Of a stretch of 64,000 bases of DNA, positions 46,063 through 54,069 are shown one piece after another; position 1 is the first letter of the stretch; every line of letters starts with the position of its first letter. The position numbers were made by a program, and so were the translations under genes. This DNA is from a virus. Below the pieces are notes generated by a model. That model made no database searches. It was not told the origin of the DNA and saw nothing but the letters and a program-made list of their open reading frames with translations. The stretch lies in the IMG/VR virus record IMGVR_UViG_3300020810_001160, positions 36,594-100,593 of that record. One strand, 5' to 3'.

Positions 46063-46086
46063 GTTATTAAGTACGCACATTATAAT
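46058..46086 (+). promoter_or_regulatory. Possible sigma-70-type promoter for the 46106 operon
   Basis: A perfect TATAAT (46081-46086) is 20 bases before the ATG at 46106. Seventeen bases upstream is TTATCG (46058-46063), a poor -35. The -10 overlaps ATTATA, so the minus strand also reads TATAAT here. The gap is the only place for promoters of both divergent operons. Functional assignment is tentative. Confidence 0.4.
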
Positions 46087-46105
46087 TTACGATAAGTATA
46101 GTAAT

Positions 46106-46780
46106 ATGTTAGAAAAATTAGATACCAAAACTGATTCCAAAAAGTTATACGAATTGTTAAAACATTTACCAGAAGGTAAGAATGTACTAAACAAACCAAC
46201 TGGAAATTTTTTCTATGACCCTTGGGAGATAGTACCAGAATATAAAGACACTGTGTTGGATGAATTGTTACAGCAGTTGCCAGATCACGGAGAAGCCAGA
46301 CTGATTGTGATGAAGCCAGGCGAAAGTTATTCTGCTCACGCTGATATAGATGATAGATATCATGTGACCCTAGATGCCGAACACAGTTACCTACACGATA
46401 TAGAAAATGAAGTCATGTTTCCAAACCAAGCAGACGATTGTGTGTATCTAATGAATACAGGATTACTACATTCAGCATCTAATTATGGATACAAGAATAG
46501 ATATCAATTAGTGATACGTAAAAGATTAAAAAATAACTCAATGATGAAAGATCCAAGACAGGTGTTAATGACTGTAAAAAATCCTGTGTACAATATGAGA
46601 TATCTTTTCGATAGTTCATTTTCGAGAATGTTAAACAGATTTGTAAAAGAAGGAAAAGTGAATAATTTTGCTAGAATAAATGAAACCACAGTAAAATATC
46701 TTTGCGAAAACGACAGTATAAATGAAATATTAAAAATGCAACAGATATGTGGATTTGAAATTGATATTGTGTATGGCTAA
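46106..46780 (+). CDS. Fe(II)/2-oxoglutarate dioxygenase-like (Asp-hydroxylase type)
   Basis: A 224-residue protein. 'RLIVMKPGESYSAHADIDDRYHVTL' gives H78-x-D80; 'CVYLMNTGLLHSASNYGYKNRYQLVI' gives the distal H122 and the arginine about ten residues later. This is the metal and oxoglutarate triad of aspartyl/asparaginyl-hydroxylase-like dioxygenases. After residue 140 a helical C-terminal part ('NMRYLFDSSFSRMLNRFVKEG') has no known motif. It is the first gene of a plus-strand operon of six genes. The target, probably an amino-acid or peptide side chain, is unknown. Confidence 0.7.
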   Translation: MLEKLDTKTDSKKLYELLKHLPEGKNVLNKPTGNFFYDPWEIVPEYKDTVLDELLQQLPDHGEARLIVMKPGESYSAHADIDDRYHVTLDAEHSYLHDIENEVMFPNQADDCVYLMNTGLLHSASNYGYKNRYQLVIRKRLKNNSMMKDPRQVLMTVKNPVYNMRYLFDSSFSRMLNRFVKEGKVNNFARINETTVKYLCENDSINEILKMQQICGFEIDIVYG

Positions 46781-47393
46781 TTGGAATAATTTTTATAAAT
46801 TTAAAGGAGGACTTGCTGTTACAAATATGCTGTACGAACCTCTTGTGAGTAACAATAAAAAAATCTTTTGTATGAACTGGAACGCCAACAAATATTTTGA
46901 GAACAAGGAAATGACTGATGAACTTTACAACTATTGGTTTAATCAAGAAGTGAAATATCTGTTTAAATTAAAAAACAAAAAATATATTCCTGAAATTATT
47001 AATATAGATTATACAAAAAGAACAATTACTTTCCGTTGGTACGACAAAAGTCTACATTGGTTGTTAGAAACAAGACAAATCGACATTGTACCAAATTGGC
47101 AAGATAAAATAAAAGCCATAAAAGATGATTTAGAAAAGGACAACATATACAAAATCAATATGTATCCGCACACCTTTTATTTTGATGATGAAGATAATGC
47201 CTATATCATGGATCTATACGGTTGCACAGATGTTGATACAAAATTTTTAGATATAGAGTTTCTTAAACCTCTGATACGCAATGATAGATTTGATAAATTT
47301 ATACATAACAATCAATTAAACACACATGAATTATACAATGAAACAATCCGTACAAACTATGCTGAATGGCCAGGAGACTTTTTAAATGCTTGA
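46773..47393 (+). CDS. Kinase-like fold protein, copy 1
   Basis: A 206-residue protein starting at ATG 46773 (overlap with the upstream stop). I see 'FYKFKGGLAVTNMLYEPL' (glycine-rich opening), 'FRWYDKSL' (hinge-like) and 'IYKINMYPHTFYFDDEDNAYIMDLYGCTD', which resembles the catalytic-loop plus metal-binding DxD/DFG-like region of small aminoglycoside-phosphotransferase or protein-kinase folds, though the catalytic Asp is not convincing. The gene at 52236 is a paralogue ('WLDIDHK', 'IYKYSLHPSSYFVIDGELRTINYFFAYR'). Similar small proteins are scattered in marine phages. It may bind ATP or a nucleotide donor without being an active kinase. Overlaps the next gene by eight bases. Confidence 0.45.
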   Translation: MANWNNFYKFKGGLAVTNMLYEPLVSNNKKIFCMNWNANKYFENKEMTDELYNYWFNQEVKYLFKLKNKKYIPEIINIDYTKRTITFRWYDKSLHWLLETRQIDIVPNWQDKIKAIKDDLEKDNIYKINMYPHTFYFDDEDNAYIMDLYGCTDVDTKFLDIEFLKPLIRNDRFDKFIHNNQLNTHELYNETIRTNYAEWPGDFLNA

Positions 47394-47922
47394 GTTTGTA
47401 GGAAACTGTAATCATATCCTTAACTGGAATGAAATTATAAATGAAGTGAAAGATCAAGAAGGTAAATGTGCCTGCAAATATCTTCCGGTTTCAGAAGTTC
47501 CAGAATTAAAAGAAATTAATGATGCACTGGGAAATTATTGTGAAACATCTATAGAATGGATCAATTATTATCCTGGCAAAGAGTTTTCAATGGAAGTAGC
47601 AGAGAAGTTTGGCGAGTTTGTTGGAGCACCAAAAATGATTAAATGTTGGATATCTAAAGTTTATCCAGGTAAAACTGCTCCATGGCATTGGGATTGGGAC
47701 GTGGATTGGGAAAAGTATGTAGCACAAGGAAATCCTGTTAGATTCACAGCAATGATTAATAAGCCTGCACCAGGTCAGGTTTTTATAGTAGGTGATCAAG
47801 CACTTTACAATGAAAAACAAGGAGATGTTCATAAGTGGCCAGACTTTAAATCATATCATGGCGGAACCAATTGTGGACTTGAACCTAAATTTAATTTTAA
47901 TTACTTGGCATACGCAGAATGA
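47386..47922 (+). CDS. Cupin/dioxygenase-like protein, tandem copy 1
   Basis: A 178-residue protein with a 2-oxoglutarate dioxygenase-like metal site: 'YPGKTAPWHWDWDVDW' (H101-x-D103) and 'SYHGGTNCGLEPKFNFNYLAY' (distal H158; the usual arginine is here a lysine in 'EPKF'). Between them 'RFTAMINKPAPGQVFIVGDQALYNEKQGDVHKWP' gives the jelly-roll strands. The next gene has the same plan in 'APWHWDTQD' and 'WHAGSNCGQRPKYIFNFF'. Proteins of this kind are annotated as 2OG-Fe(II) oxygenases in cyanophages. The Lys in place of Arg may mean altered co-substrate binding. Overlaps the next gene by four bases. Confidence 0.62.
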   Translation: MLEFVGNCNHILNWNEIINEVKDQEGKCACKYLPVSEVPELKEINDALGNYCETSIEWINYYPGKEFSMEVAEKFGEFVGAPKMIKCWISKVYPGKTAPWHWDWDVDWEKYVAQGNPVRFTAMINKPAPGQVFIVGDQALYNEKQGDVHKWPDFKSYHGGTNCGLEPKFNFNYLAYAE

Positions 47923-48473
47923 AACAATACATAGGCAATTGCAGTGACGTGATAGACTGGACATCGGTTGTAGAATCTATAAAAAGTTCTAAACCAGCAT
48001 ATCAAGGACCAAGACACACCAAGGATGATGATCTACCAGGCATTAAAGAAATAAGTGAAGCGTGGAATAAAGCAGGGTATAAGTTAGCATCAGAAGGCGG
48101 AACTGTGGGTTGGGATATGTGTATACCTGAAACAAACTTTGATAAGAGTGTTGTGGACAAATTTGCTGATTATGTTGGTGTTGATTCATTAAGTTGTTGG
48201 GTAAGTGTGATACATCAAGGTTATCATGCTCCGTGGCACTGGGACACACAAGATAATGAAGAAGAATTACGAAAATTGAATAACATTGAAAGATTTCATG
48301 TACACATGGAAGACACACATCCAGGACACATATTAATTGTGGAAGATGAATTATACTATAATGCCAAAGCAGGTGATGTGTACAAATGGCCAGACAGAAA
48401 TGCTTGGCACGCCGGATCTAATTGTGGTCAAAGACCCAAATACATTTTTAATTTCTTTGGAACTAAAAGATGA
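47919..48473 (+). CDS. Cupin/dioxygenase-like protein, tandem copy 2
   Basis: A 184-residue paralogue of the preceding gene. H107-x-D109 ('APWHWDTQD') and distal H164 in 'AWHAGSNCGQRPKY' form the likely Fe(II) site, and 'NCGQRPKY' supplies the arginine for oxoglutarate, which the first copy lacks. The opening repeats the neighbour ('QYIGNCSDVIDWTSVVESIKSSK' compared with 'EFVGNCNHILNWNEIINEVKDQE'). One gene may have been copied and then have diverged in substrate. Overlaps the next start by four bases. The substrate is unknown. Confidence 0.65.
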   Translation: MKQYIGNCSDVIDWTSVVESIKSSKPAYQGPRHTKDDDLPGIKEISEAWNKAGYKLASEGGTVGWDMCIPETNFDKSVVDKFADYVGVDSLSCWVSVIHQGYHAPWHWDTQDNEEELRKLNNIERFHVHMEDTHPGHILIVEDELYYNAKAGDVYKWPDRNAWHAGSNCGQRPKYIFNFFGTKR

Positions 48474-49045
48474 ACAAAACATTAAAGTTTGATTACTTTC
48501 CTTTATTGAGATCAAATTATGATGCCAACGAATTGGTCACAGACGGTTTATTAGTGGATCAATTGAACGTGCATTGGAATGACAACAACATTTTTAAAGA
48601 CATTCAGTCCAGCAAAGAAACTGCCGAAAAAGGTTCCATCAATAGAACTATAGATATAGAAGTTAAAGATAGCAATAAAATGTTGTTACAAAACAAACAA
48701 GTTTGGAATGAAGACAGTATAGAACTTAAGGCTGAAATTGATTTAACATCAAAAGGAAATGATATATGGAACTTAAAGTTTGTGTATAACTTAACAACCT
48801 GTGCTGATCAAGATTATGAAAATTTTAACAAAAAGTTTGGCATTAATGATGAACTATTTCATTTCAAACTTAACGGAGAAGCCTTGATATACAATGAAGA
48901 AATTAGAGGCGGTAAAAATATGACAGCACAAAAAGATTTCTATTGGAGAGGGAAAAATCCTATATTGTTCGAACTAGAAGAATATGGCACAGGGATAGAT
49001 AGAGACAGTAGATTTATTCAAATAGTGAGATTTACAATTATATGA
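48470..49045 (+). CDS. Hypothetical beta-rich island protein
   Basis: A 191-residue protein with no recognised family. The N-terminus is 'LKFDYFPLLRSNYDANELVTDGLLVDQLN'. The rest alternates short beta strands with Lys/Asp/Asn-rich turns ('NRTIDIEVKDSNKMLLQNK', 'IELKAEIDLTSKGNDIWNLKFVYN'), like a single jelly-roll or lipocalin-type domain. There are no cysteines in conserved patterns, no signal peptide and no catalytic motif. It is placed between dioxygenase copies and an SDR gene in one operon. A small binding or substrate-carrier protein is possible; I cannot support more. Confidence 0.5.
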   Translation: MNKTLKFDYFPLLRSNYDANELVTDGLLVDQLNVHWNDNNIFKDIQSSKETAEKGSINRTIDIEVKDSNKMLLQNKQVWNEDSIELKAEIDLTSKGNDIWNLKFVYNLTTCADQDYENFNKKFGINDELFHFKLNGEALIYNEEIRGGKNMTAQKDFYWRGKNPILFELEEYGTGIDRDSRFIQIVRFTII

Positions 49046-49596
49046 AAATAGTAATAACAGGCAGTACATCACCAATGGGTAAAGCAGTGTACGAACATTA
49101 TTCAAAAGAACATGAATGCTTAGGAGTCAGCAGAAGCACAGGGTATGATTTAACTAACGCAGAAGATCAAAACAGATTGGTATCGGAGACATTGGCACGT
49201 GATGTATTTTTGAATATAGCCCACATTGGCACTGCTCAGTCTACGTTGTTATTGAAATTAAAACAACGGTGGTCTCCAGAAGCACCGCTGAAAAAAGTTA
49301 TCACAATAGGATCACTGGCAACCAAAGTACCCAAGAAATTATTAGATCAGGTGGGTATTGATAAACAATATCTCAGAGACAAACATCACATAGATGCCGT
49401 ACACAATTCGTTAGCCAATGAAATGCCTTTTGGTTCTCAATTACAATTCAGTCTTGTAAGAGTACTCAACTACGGAGAAAAAACTGGAGAACGATCTGGT
49501 GAACCCACTTGTACAGTTAAAGATATTGTACGTACCACTGATTATTTGATTAATGAACCTATGTATATTTCTACTCTAGACGTTCGACGTTTTTAA
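49042..49596 (+). CDS. Short-chain dehydrogenase/reductase (SDR)
   Basis: A 184-residue NAD(P)-dependent SDR-like protein. 'KIVITGSTSPMGKAVYEHY' is the Rossmann nucleotide-binding loop (TGxxxxMG, residues 6-13); 'VFLNIAHIGTAQSTL' corresponds to the NNAG-type strand; 'VITIGSLATKVP' supplies the catalytic serine region; 'KQYLRDKHHIDAVH' gives Y-x3-K near residue 110. It is shorter than classical SDRs (about 250), so the C-terminal substrate lobe is small. The gene at 54062-54652 on the minus strand has the same size and plan. It may oxidise or reduce a sugar or small-molecule intermediate. It converges with the next gene, the stops overlapping by four bases. Confidence 0.72.
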   Translation: MKIVITGSTSPMGKAVYEHYSKEHECLGVSRSTGYDLTNAEDQNRLVSETLARDVFLNIAHIGTAQSTLLLKLKQRWSPEAPLKKVITIGSLATKVPKKLLDQVGIDKQYLRDKHHIDAVHNSLANEMPFGSQLQFSLVRVLNYGEKTGERSGEPTCTVKDIVRTTDYLINEPMYISTLDVRRF

Positions 49597-50219
49597 AATA
49601 CAACATCTTTAAATAGAACAAGTGCGTCCTCAAATTGTATATGAGTATTGTCTTCTATTGTTAGTAAATGATAACTTAACGTCCAACGCGGTTCACTGGT
49701 ATTAAAATTATGTGTCGAATGTAATTGTCCTACATTAAGCAAACTAGGATGATTAATCACCGCTTCATGTACCACATCACAGTCTTCCACTTCCGCATGA
49801 TAAAATTTATCTACAGGAATATCGACATCTATGTCTTTAAAATAAACCTCTTTGTGATAATCTGTGTTATCTCGCTCTGTTTGTATTAGTGATTCGTCTT
49901 TAACTTTGTACCATCTTACAATACTGTCTTGTGGTCCCCATGTAAAATTAATGTTTGATGAATTGTTCAACGTAGGAGCGTCATTGTGCATTGGTAACCC
50001 GCCACCATTAGGACCATTATAAAATGCTTCACACACATTTGAAGGTTTTAATCCAAACCCCTTTAACCAATCAACAAATCTTTCGTCCCAATGTTCTCTT
50101 GTAGCACACCATTCATGCCAATTTTCACCACGCATATTTTCTGGCTTTGATTTGAAACAGTCTGGAAACTTATGCTCAAATGGCAATTTTACATAACGGT
50201 GATATATGTTTTTATTCAT
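49593..50219 (-). CDS. Fe(II)/2-oxoglutarate dioxygenase-like, tandem copy 1
   Basis: A 208-residue protein with 'GGGLPMHNDAPTLNNSSNINFTWGPQ' (H78-x-D80) and 'LLNVGQLHSTHNFNTSEPRWTLSYHL' (distal His and the oxoglutarate arginine in 'PRWTLSY'). This is the metal triad plus arginine of aspartyl/asparaginyl-hydroxylase-like dioxygenases. The opening 'YHRYVKLPFEHKFPDCF' is repeated in the next gene. It is transcribed toward the SDR gene and ends inside its stop. The substrate is unknown, as for the other dioxygenases of the island. Confidence 0.68.
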   Translation of the reverse strand: MNKNIYHRYVKLPFEHKFPDCFKSKPENMRGENWHEWCATREHWDERFVDWLKGFGLKPSNVCEAFYNGPNGGGLPMHNDAPTLNNSSNINFTWGPQDSIVRWYKVKDESLIQTERDNTDYHKEVYFKDIDVDIPVDKFYHAEVEDCDVVHEAVINHPSLLNVGQLHSTHNFNTSEPRWTLSYHLLTIEDNTHIQFEDALVLFKDVVF

Positions 50220-50823
50220 ATGTAACTTCCTTGAATATATTTAATGCTTTTTCAAACTGTAAATGTTTATAATCTTTATCAAGTAAAAAATAACACAACG
50301 ACCAACGCCCTTGTACGGGGTCTGGATTGTATGTAGAGTGCAGTTGTCCAACATTAATCAAACTGGGTTGATTTATGACTTTTTCACATACTAATTCACA
50401 TTGATCTTCACTTTCGCAAATTAATTCTTTGTGTACACCGTTGCTATCAAAATGATCCACAATGTCTGGTTTAACTGTTTCTGTTATGTGTGAACTATCT
50501 GTGATATCCGTTTTTAAATATGATTCATCTTTAACATTCCACCATCTTGTGGTGCTGGTATCCGGACCCCAAGTAAAATTAATTTTTGTAGCATTGGTTA
50601 TTGTGCTGGTATCATTGTGTATGTGCACCTTTCCTTGATTAGGAGGAGTATAGATACCTTCTGTAACATTAGAAACAATTACTTCAAAGGATTCAATCCA
50701 ATCTATTACTGATTGATCTAGATCCGTTTTGGGAACAAATATCACTTCCGATTGAGAAGGTTCATAGGAAAAACAAGATGGCTTTTTGTGTTCCTTAGGT
50801 ATTTTTACATATCTATGATACAT
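50212..50823 (-). CDS. Fe(II)/2-oxoglutarate dioxygenase-like, tandem copy 2
   Basis: A 203-residue paralogue of the preceding gene. 'GKVHIHNDTSTITNATKINFTWGPD' gives H69-x-D71, and 'LINVGQLHSTYNPDPVQGRWSLCYFLL' gives the distal His and the arginine. All metal ligands are kept. Openings match ('YHRYVKIPKEHKKPSCF'). The stop and the next start overlap by eight bases. This is one of three tandem duplications in the island, so repeated oxidation steps on similar positions, or on a family of substrates, are plausible. Confidence 0.68.
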   Translation of the reverse strand: MYHRYVKIPKEHKKPSCFSYEPSQSEVIFVPKTDLDQSVIDWIESFEVIVSNVTEGIYTPPNQGKVHIHNDTSTITNATKINFTWGPDTSTTRWWNVKDESYLKTDITDSSHITETVKPDIVDHFDSNGVHKELICESEDQCELVCEKVINQPSLINVGQLHSTYNPDPVQGRWSLCYFLLDKDYKHLQFEKALNIFKEVTYE

Positions 50824-50824
50824 T

Positions 50825-51631
50825 TTAATAATTGGATAAATGATCTATGCCTATCTGCTTTCTGAACTTGTCTGTGAATACACAATCAATACGTAGTCCG
50901 TATTCTTGTTCATTGCTGACATCACCACCATGCCAATCTTGATCATTCCAAAATGCCGCGTTGGCATTGATGTAGGTTTTGTTTTTTGCTTCAGGATTCC
51001 AAATATAGAATCCTCTTTTTGTGCTGTGCCTAATGTGTATGAATTCATTGCGATGATCAGTATAACCTTGATCATCACCGTGTTTGCCATCAAGGTCTCT
51101 GTGTTCAAATGGTTTACCATCATGTTCGCAGTGGAAAAATATCACTCTACCTATGCTTTCAATGATGCCCGTGTTTACTAATTCTTTGATCCAAGCAACC
51201 ACACCTGGAAAATATTTTGCTTCTTCTGTGATGTTTCGTTCAGCATTTCTATGATCCCAATCTCCTTCTTCCCAAAGGAAATAATATATGTAAGGATCAT
51301 TGGCTCCTAACACAGACTTCAAATATCTTGTGAATTGATTTCTGGTTTTGTAATCTTTAATATTGTTGTACAAGTCGTCACCATTTTTTCTAATAGGATG
51401 ATCCTGAGGCAGTGCTTTGTATTCTTCCAAAGCCATATAAATTGGTTTCCAATTCAGAGTGTAACTCATGTCTTTAGGATCAAATCCTGGTGACATCCAG
51501 GTGCCTTCTTTGGCATATTCTCGTGCGAGAGCAAAACCTCTACATATTTCTGGATGTAGTTGTTTGAAACTGTCTATGTCTATGTGGTCATCTAGACTGA
51601 TGTATGGTTTACCGCCAATTCCTCTAATCAT
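50825..51631 (-). CDS. Dioxygenase-like protein (HxD, jelly roll)
   Basis: A 268-residue protein when started at the ATG at 51631; an ATG at 51739 would run into the divergent gene at 51671 and the added N-terminal stretch looks non-coding. 'VIFFHCEHDGKPFEHRDLDGKHGD' supplies the H-x-x-D/H-x-D site, then 'EFIHIRHSTKRGFYIWNPEAKNKTYINANAAFWNDQDWHGGD' the second strand half and distal His, and 'YGLRIDCVF' the arginine. This fits a 2-oxoglutarate dioxygenase of a type seen in marine phages. The N-terminal 110 residues are helical with no motif. Start choice is inferred, as no clear SD was seen. Promoter elements in the 40-base divergent gap are weak. Confidence 0.58.
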   Translation of the reverse strand: MIRGIGGKPYISLDDHIDIDSFKQLHPEICRGFALAREYAKEGTWMSPGFDPKDMSYTLNWKPIYMALEEYKALPQDHPIRKNGDDLYNNIKDYKTRNQFTRYLKSVLGANDPYIYYFLWEEGDWDHRNAERNITEEAKYFPGVVAWIKELVNTGIIESIGRVIFFHCEHDGKPFEHRDLDGKHGDDQGYTDHRNEFIHIRHSTKRGFYIWNPEAKNKTYINANAAFWNDQDWHGGDVSNEQEYGLRIDCVFTDKFRKQIGIDHLSNY

Positions 51632-51670
51632 CAAAGTATTTACTTTTAAATACAGTACAAATAAATTATC

Positions 51671-52243
51671 ATGGCTTTTAAATTGGTACCATATTCTGAC
51701 GACTTGAATCTTGAAACATTTTATCAAACAGCCAAACAAAAAGGATTTGTCAACAACTCAACCAAAAAAATGTTGGTAGATTCTCTGTCCCGAGAAGACA
51801 GATATCAGGTTTGGATGCTGTTGTGGAATGACAGAGTGATTGGATCCACAGCGGCACATTCATTTCCTGAAATGGGTCCTGACAGTTATCGTATTGCTTG
51901 TCGTATCTGCACATTCACTGATGAACTGCCGAAAGAGTATCAAGTGGTGCGTACTAGAGACACCATAAGAAATCATCAAACTACCACGCAACAATTTTTT
52001 CAACCAGCAGGCATACGTTGGGCAGGTGAAAATAAAAATTACTATGTGACCACAAATGAAAACGCAGAAGGCACACAACGACTGGTACATTCTATTGTGG
52101 CTCCTACTCTGGAAAGTGTGGGTGTTTATACCAGAGTGAAAGATATGGATTACAGAGGTACACTTCAAACTGTGTGGCGTGTGAACGCTGATGTGTATTT
52201 TAAACAACTTGAACAAGTAAAACAATGGCCCACTTATGAGTGA
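51671..52243 (+). CDS. Possible GNAT-type acyltransferase
   Basis: A 190-residue protein. 'EDRYQVWMLLWNDRVIGSTAAHSF' resembles the beta-2/beta-4 strands of GNAT acetyltransferases, and 'ACRICTFTDELP' and 'VRTRDTIRNHQTTTQQFF' could be the acetyl-CoA-binding region, but the Q/R-x-x-G-x-G/A loop is not clear. It is a probable member of a conserved marine-phage family annotated only as hypothetical. The start at 51671 lies 40 bases from the divergent gene's ATG. It overlaps the next gene by eight bases. The functional call is weak. Confidence 0.4.
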   Translation: MAFKLVPYSDDLNLETFYQTAKQKGFVNNSTKKMLVDSLSREDRYQVWMLLWNDRVIGSTAAHSFPEMGPDSYRIACRICTFTDELPKEYQVVRTRDTIRNHQTTTQQFFQPAGIRWAGENKNYYVTTNENAEGTQRLVHSIVAPTLESVGVYTRVKDMDYRGTLQTVWRVNADVYFKQLEQVKQWPTYE

Positions 52244-52922
52244 TTTCAAATACTATTACAACAATGTGCCAGGCAAAGGACTGTGTAGAAACAATTTAAT
52301 TTATACCAGTCTAATCAACGAAGATGCCACAGAGTTTTGTATGTGGTTTCACAATGATTCAGAATATCATAAAGGTCACAATGAAGTGGTGGATCCTGCA
52401 CTGATGGAAATGAAGTACCATAGAGAAAAAGATTTCTTACTGTGGTTGGATATTGATCACAAACAGTTGATCCCTCGCACCACACGTTTTGATCCAGATG
52501 ATCAAAAGATATATTTTGAAATACAAGGTGTAGATTTTTGGGAACAAAGCCATGGCAAAACATATGCTGACGTATTGCCTAATTGGCAAGAGCAGATGCT
52601 GTACATAATGGAAACACACAAACAGTTGGGCATATACAAATACAGTCTACATCCTAGCAGTTATTTTGTTATTGATGGAGAATTAAGAACAATCAATTAC
52701 TTCTTTGCTTACAGAAAGGACGAAACACCCATCACAGTACAAGAACACATGAGTCATATTTCCAAAGAAAGACAAAAAGAACTGTTGCCTAAAATGAAAC
52801 AGATGGGTATAGAAATGGACAATACATATCCATTTGATCAACTACAGATACTGTGTCTGGAAAGTTTTAGAAATGTATACCCAGACAGTTTTATTGACAA
52901 GGCAATTTCACTCTATAAGTAA
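52236..52922 (+). CDS. Kinase-like fold protein, copy 2
   Basis: A 228-residue paralogue of the 46773 gene. Shared features are an N-terminal 'YYYNNVPGKGLCRNNLIYTSLI' (compare 'FYKFKGGLAVTNMLYEPL'), 'PNWQEQMLYIMETHKQLGIYKYSLHPSSYFVIDGELRTINYFFAYR' (compare 'PNWQDKIKAIKDDL...IYKINMYPHTFYFDDEDNAYIMDLYG'). The resemblance to small kinase folds is only local, and the usual catalytic Asp is missing in this copy. The two copies sit in different sub-operons of the island, which suggests a shared role. Function is unknown. Confidence 0.45.
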   Translation: MSDFKYYYNNVPGKGLCRNNLIYTSLINEDATEFCMWFHNDSEYHKGHNEVVDPALMEMKYHREKDFLLWLDIDHKQLIPRTTRFDPDDQKIYFEIQGVDFWEQSHGKTYADVLPNWQEQMLYIMETHKQLGIYKYSLHPSSYFVIDGELRTINYFFAYRKDETPITVQEHMSHISKERQKELLPKMKQMGIEMDNTYPFDQLQILCLESFRNVYPDSFIDKAISLYK

Positions 52923-52926
52923 TAGT

Positions 52927-54069
52927 ATGCAGGATACAAAAACCACAAGCCTATGCCACATATGTTATCGTCACTGTGAAGCAGAACGAGTGACCAAAAC
53001 TGATGGAGTATATTTGATAAAGACTTGTCCAGAGCACGGAACTTCAAGTTATTTGGTAGAACAAGACATAGATTTCTATAATTCATTGATTTATGATAAA
53101 TCAGGATATTCAATACCTCAAGGCATAATGATTGAAGTTACAGATAAATGTAATTTGAATTGCCCACACTGTTATCATAAACCAGACAACAAAACACAAG
53201 ATAAACCTGTAGAACAAATACTTTACCAAATAGAACATAGATTTAATGCTGACGCAGGTGCTGTGATATTAGCAGGTGCTGAACCAACTGTGAGAAAAGA
53301 TTTACCTGAATTAATTGTACAAATTAAAAAATTACTTAAAAAATTAGGAAGACCTGAAGATGTGTGTATTCTTACAAATGGTGTAAAACTCTCCGATAGA
53401 GCATGGGTTAAAAAAATTGCTGAAGCAGGCACAAACATGGTTATGATAGGTATGAATCATCACTCTTATCAAGGTAAGAAAGTACATGAGAAACAATTAA
53501 AAGGAATTGACAATTGTATTGCAGAAGGAATATTTGTCTACTATGTTGGATATACGTTGGAACACATTGACCATATGGAAGAAGTACTGGAAGAAATACA
53601 AGCATTAGGTAATCGTGCTTGGCAATATAGAATTAGAGCAGGTTCAGATATTGGCAGAGCACCAGATGAACCTCAATTCTTTTTGAGCAGACACGTTGCT
53701 AAGATAAAAGAAATTTGTGATCGCAAAGGTTGGACTTGGGAAAAGAAACCTGCTGATGATAATTTATATCACTTCATGGTAAACATAAATGGTATCACTC
53801 ATAGAATTATACAATGGAGTGATCCTAAAACAATTGATATGGAACAATTACAATGTGGTCCTTGGTGTGATTTTGTACCCGGCAAACCTGTTACAAATTT
53901 CTTACATCAAATCATGTTGCGTGATGCTGTGGTCAATGAAGGCCAGACTTTGCATGACACTGTGCCAAACAAATACTTGTTTCAACCTGAAAATGTTGAC
54001 TACGAAGTTACAGAGTGGACATTTAAGAGTTGGGACGATTCCAAACAAAAGCAGAAAAAAACTATTTAG
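52927..54069 (+). CDS. Radical SAM protein with N-terminal CxxC/CPEHG domain (Tes/MJ0619-like)
   Basis: A 380-residue radical-SAM enzyme. The N-terminal domain has C10, C13 and C17, then 'GVYLIKTCPEHG' (C34), the zinc- or cluster-binding leader typical of the MJ0619/Tes-like radical-SAM group. The main motif is C75-x3-C79-x2-C82 (CNLNCPHC), with 'ILAGAEPTVRKDLPELI' in place of GGEP. C-terminal 'CGPWCDFVPG' may hold another cluster. Members of this group join lipid chains (tetraether synthase) or methylate pterins; others are uncharacterised. ATG 52927 starts just before the first Cys motif; an in-frame ATG at 52834 lies inside the previous gene. It converges with the next gene. Confidence 0.8.
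   Translation: MQDTKTTSLCHICYRHCEAERVTKTDGVYLIKTCPEHGTSSYLVEQDIDFYNSLIYDKSGYSIPQGIMIEVTDKCNLNCPHCYHKPDNKTQDKPVEQILYQIEHRFNADAGAVILAGAEPTVRKDLPELIVQIKKLLKKLGRPEDVCILTNGVKLSDRAWVKKIAEAGTNMVMIGMNHHSYQGKKVHEKQLKGIDNCIAEGIFVYYVGYTLEHIDHMEEVLEEIQALGNRAWQYRIRAGSDIGRAPDEPQFFLSRHVAKIKEICDRKGWTWEKKPADDNLYHFMVNINGITHRIIQWSDPKTIDMEQLQCGPWCDFVPGKPVTNFLHQIMLRDAVVNEGQTLHDTVPNKYLFQPENVDYEVTEWTFKSWDDSKQKQKKTI

Noticed and set aside
47386-48473. A single gene broken by a frameshift
   Set aside because: Two complete copies of the same fold, each with its own start and HxD site and a four-base overlap; a tandem duplication.
51632-51670. Divergent promoter pair between 50825 and 51671
   Set aside because: Only one-mismatch late-type octamers (51637-51644 on minus, 51660-51667 on plus) at poor distances; no convincing -35/-10 pair.
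51632-51739. N-terminal extension of the dioxygenase-like gene to 51739
   Set aside because: It would overlap the divergent 51671 gene by 69 bases and adds a Cys/Lys-rich, unmotivated stretch; the start at 51631 is more credible.
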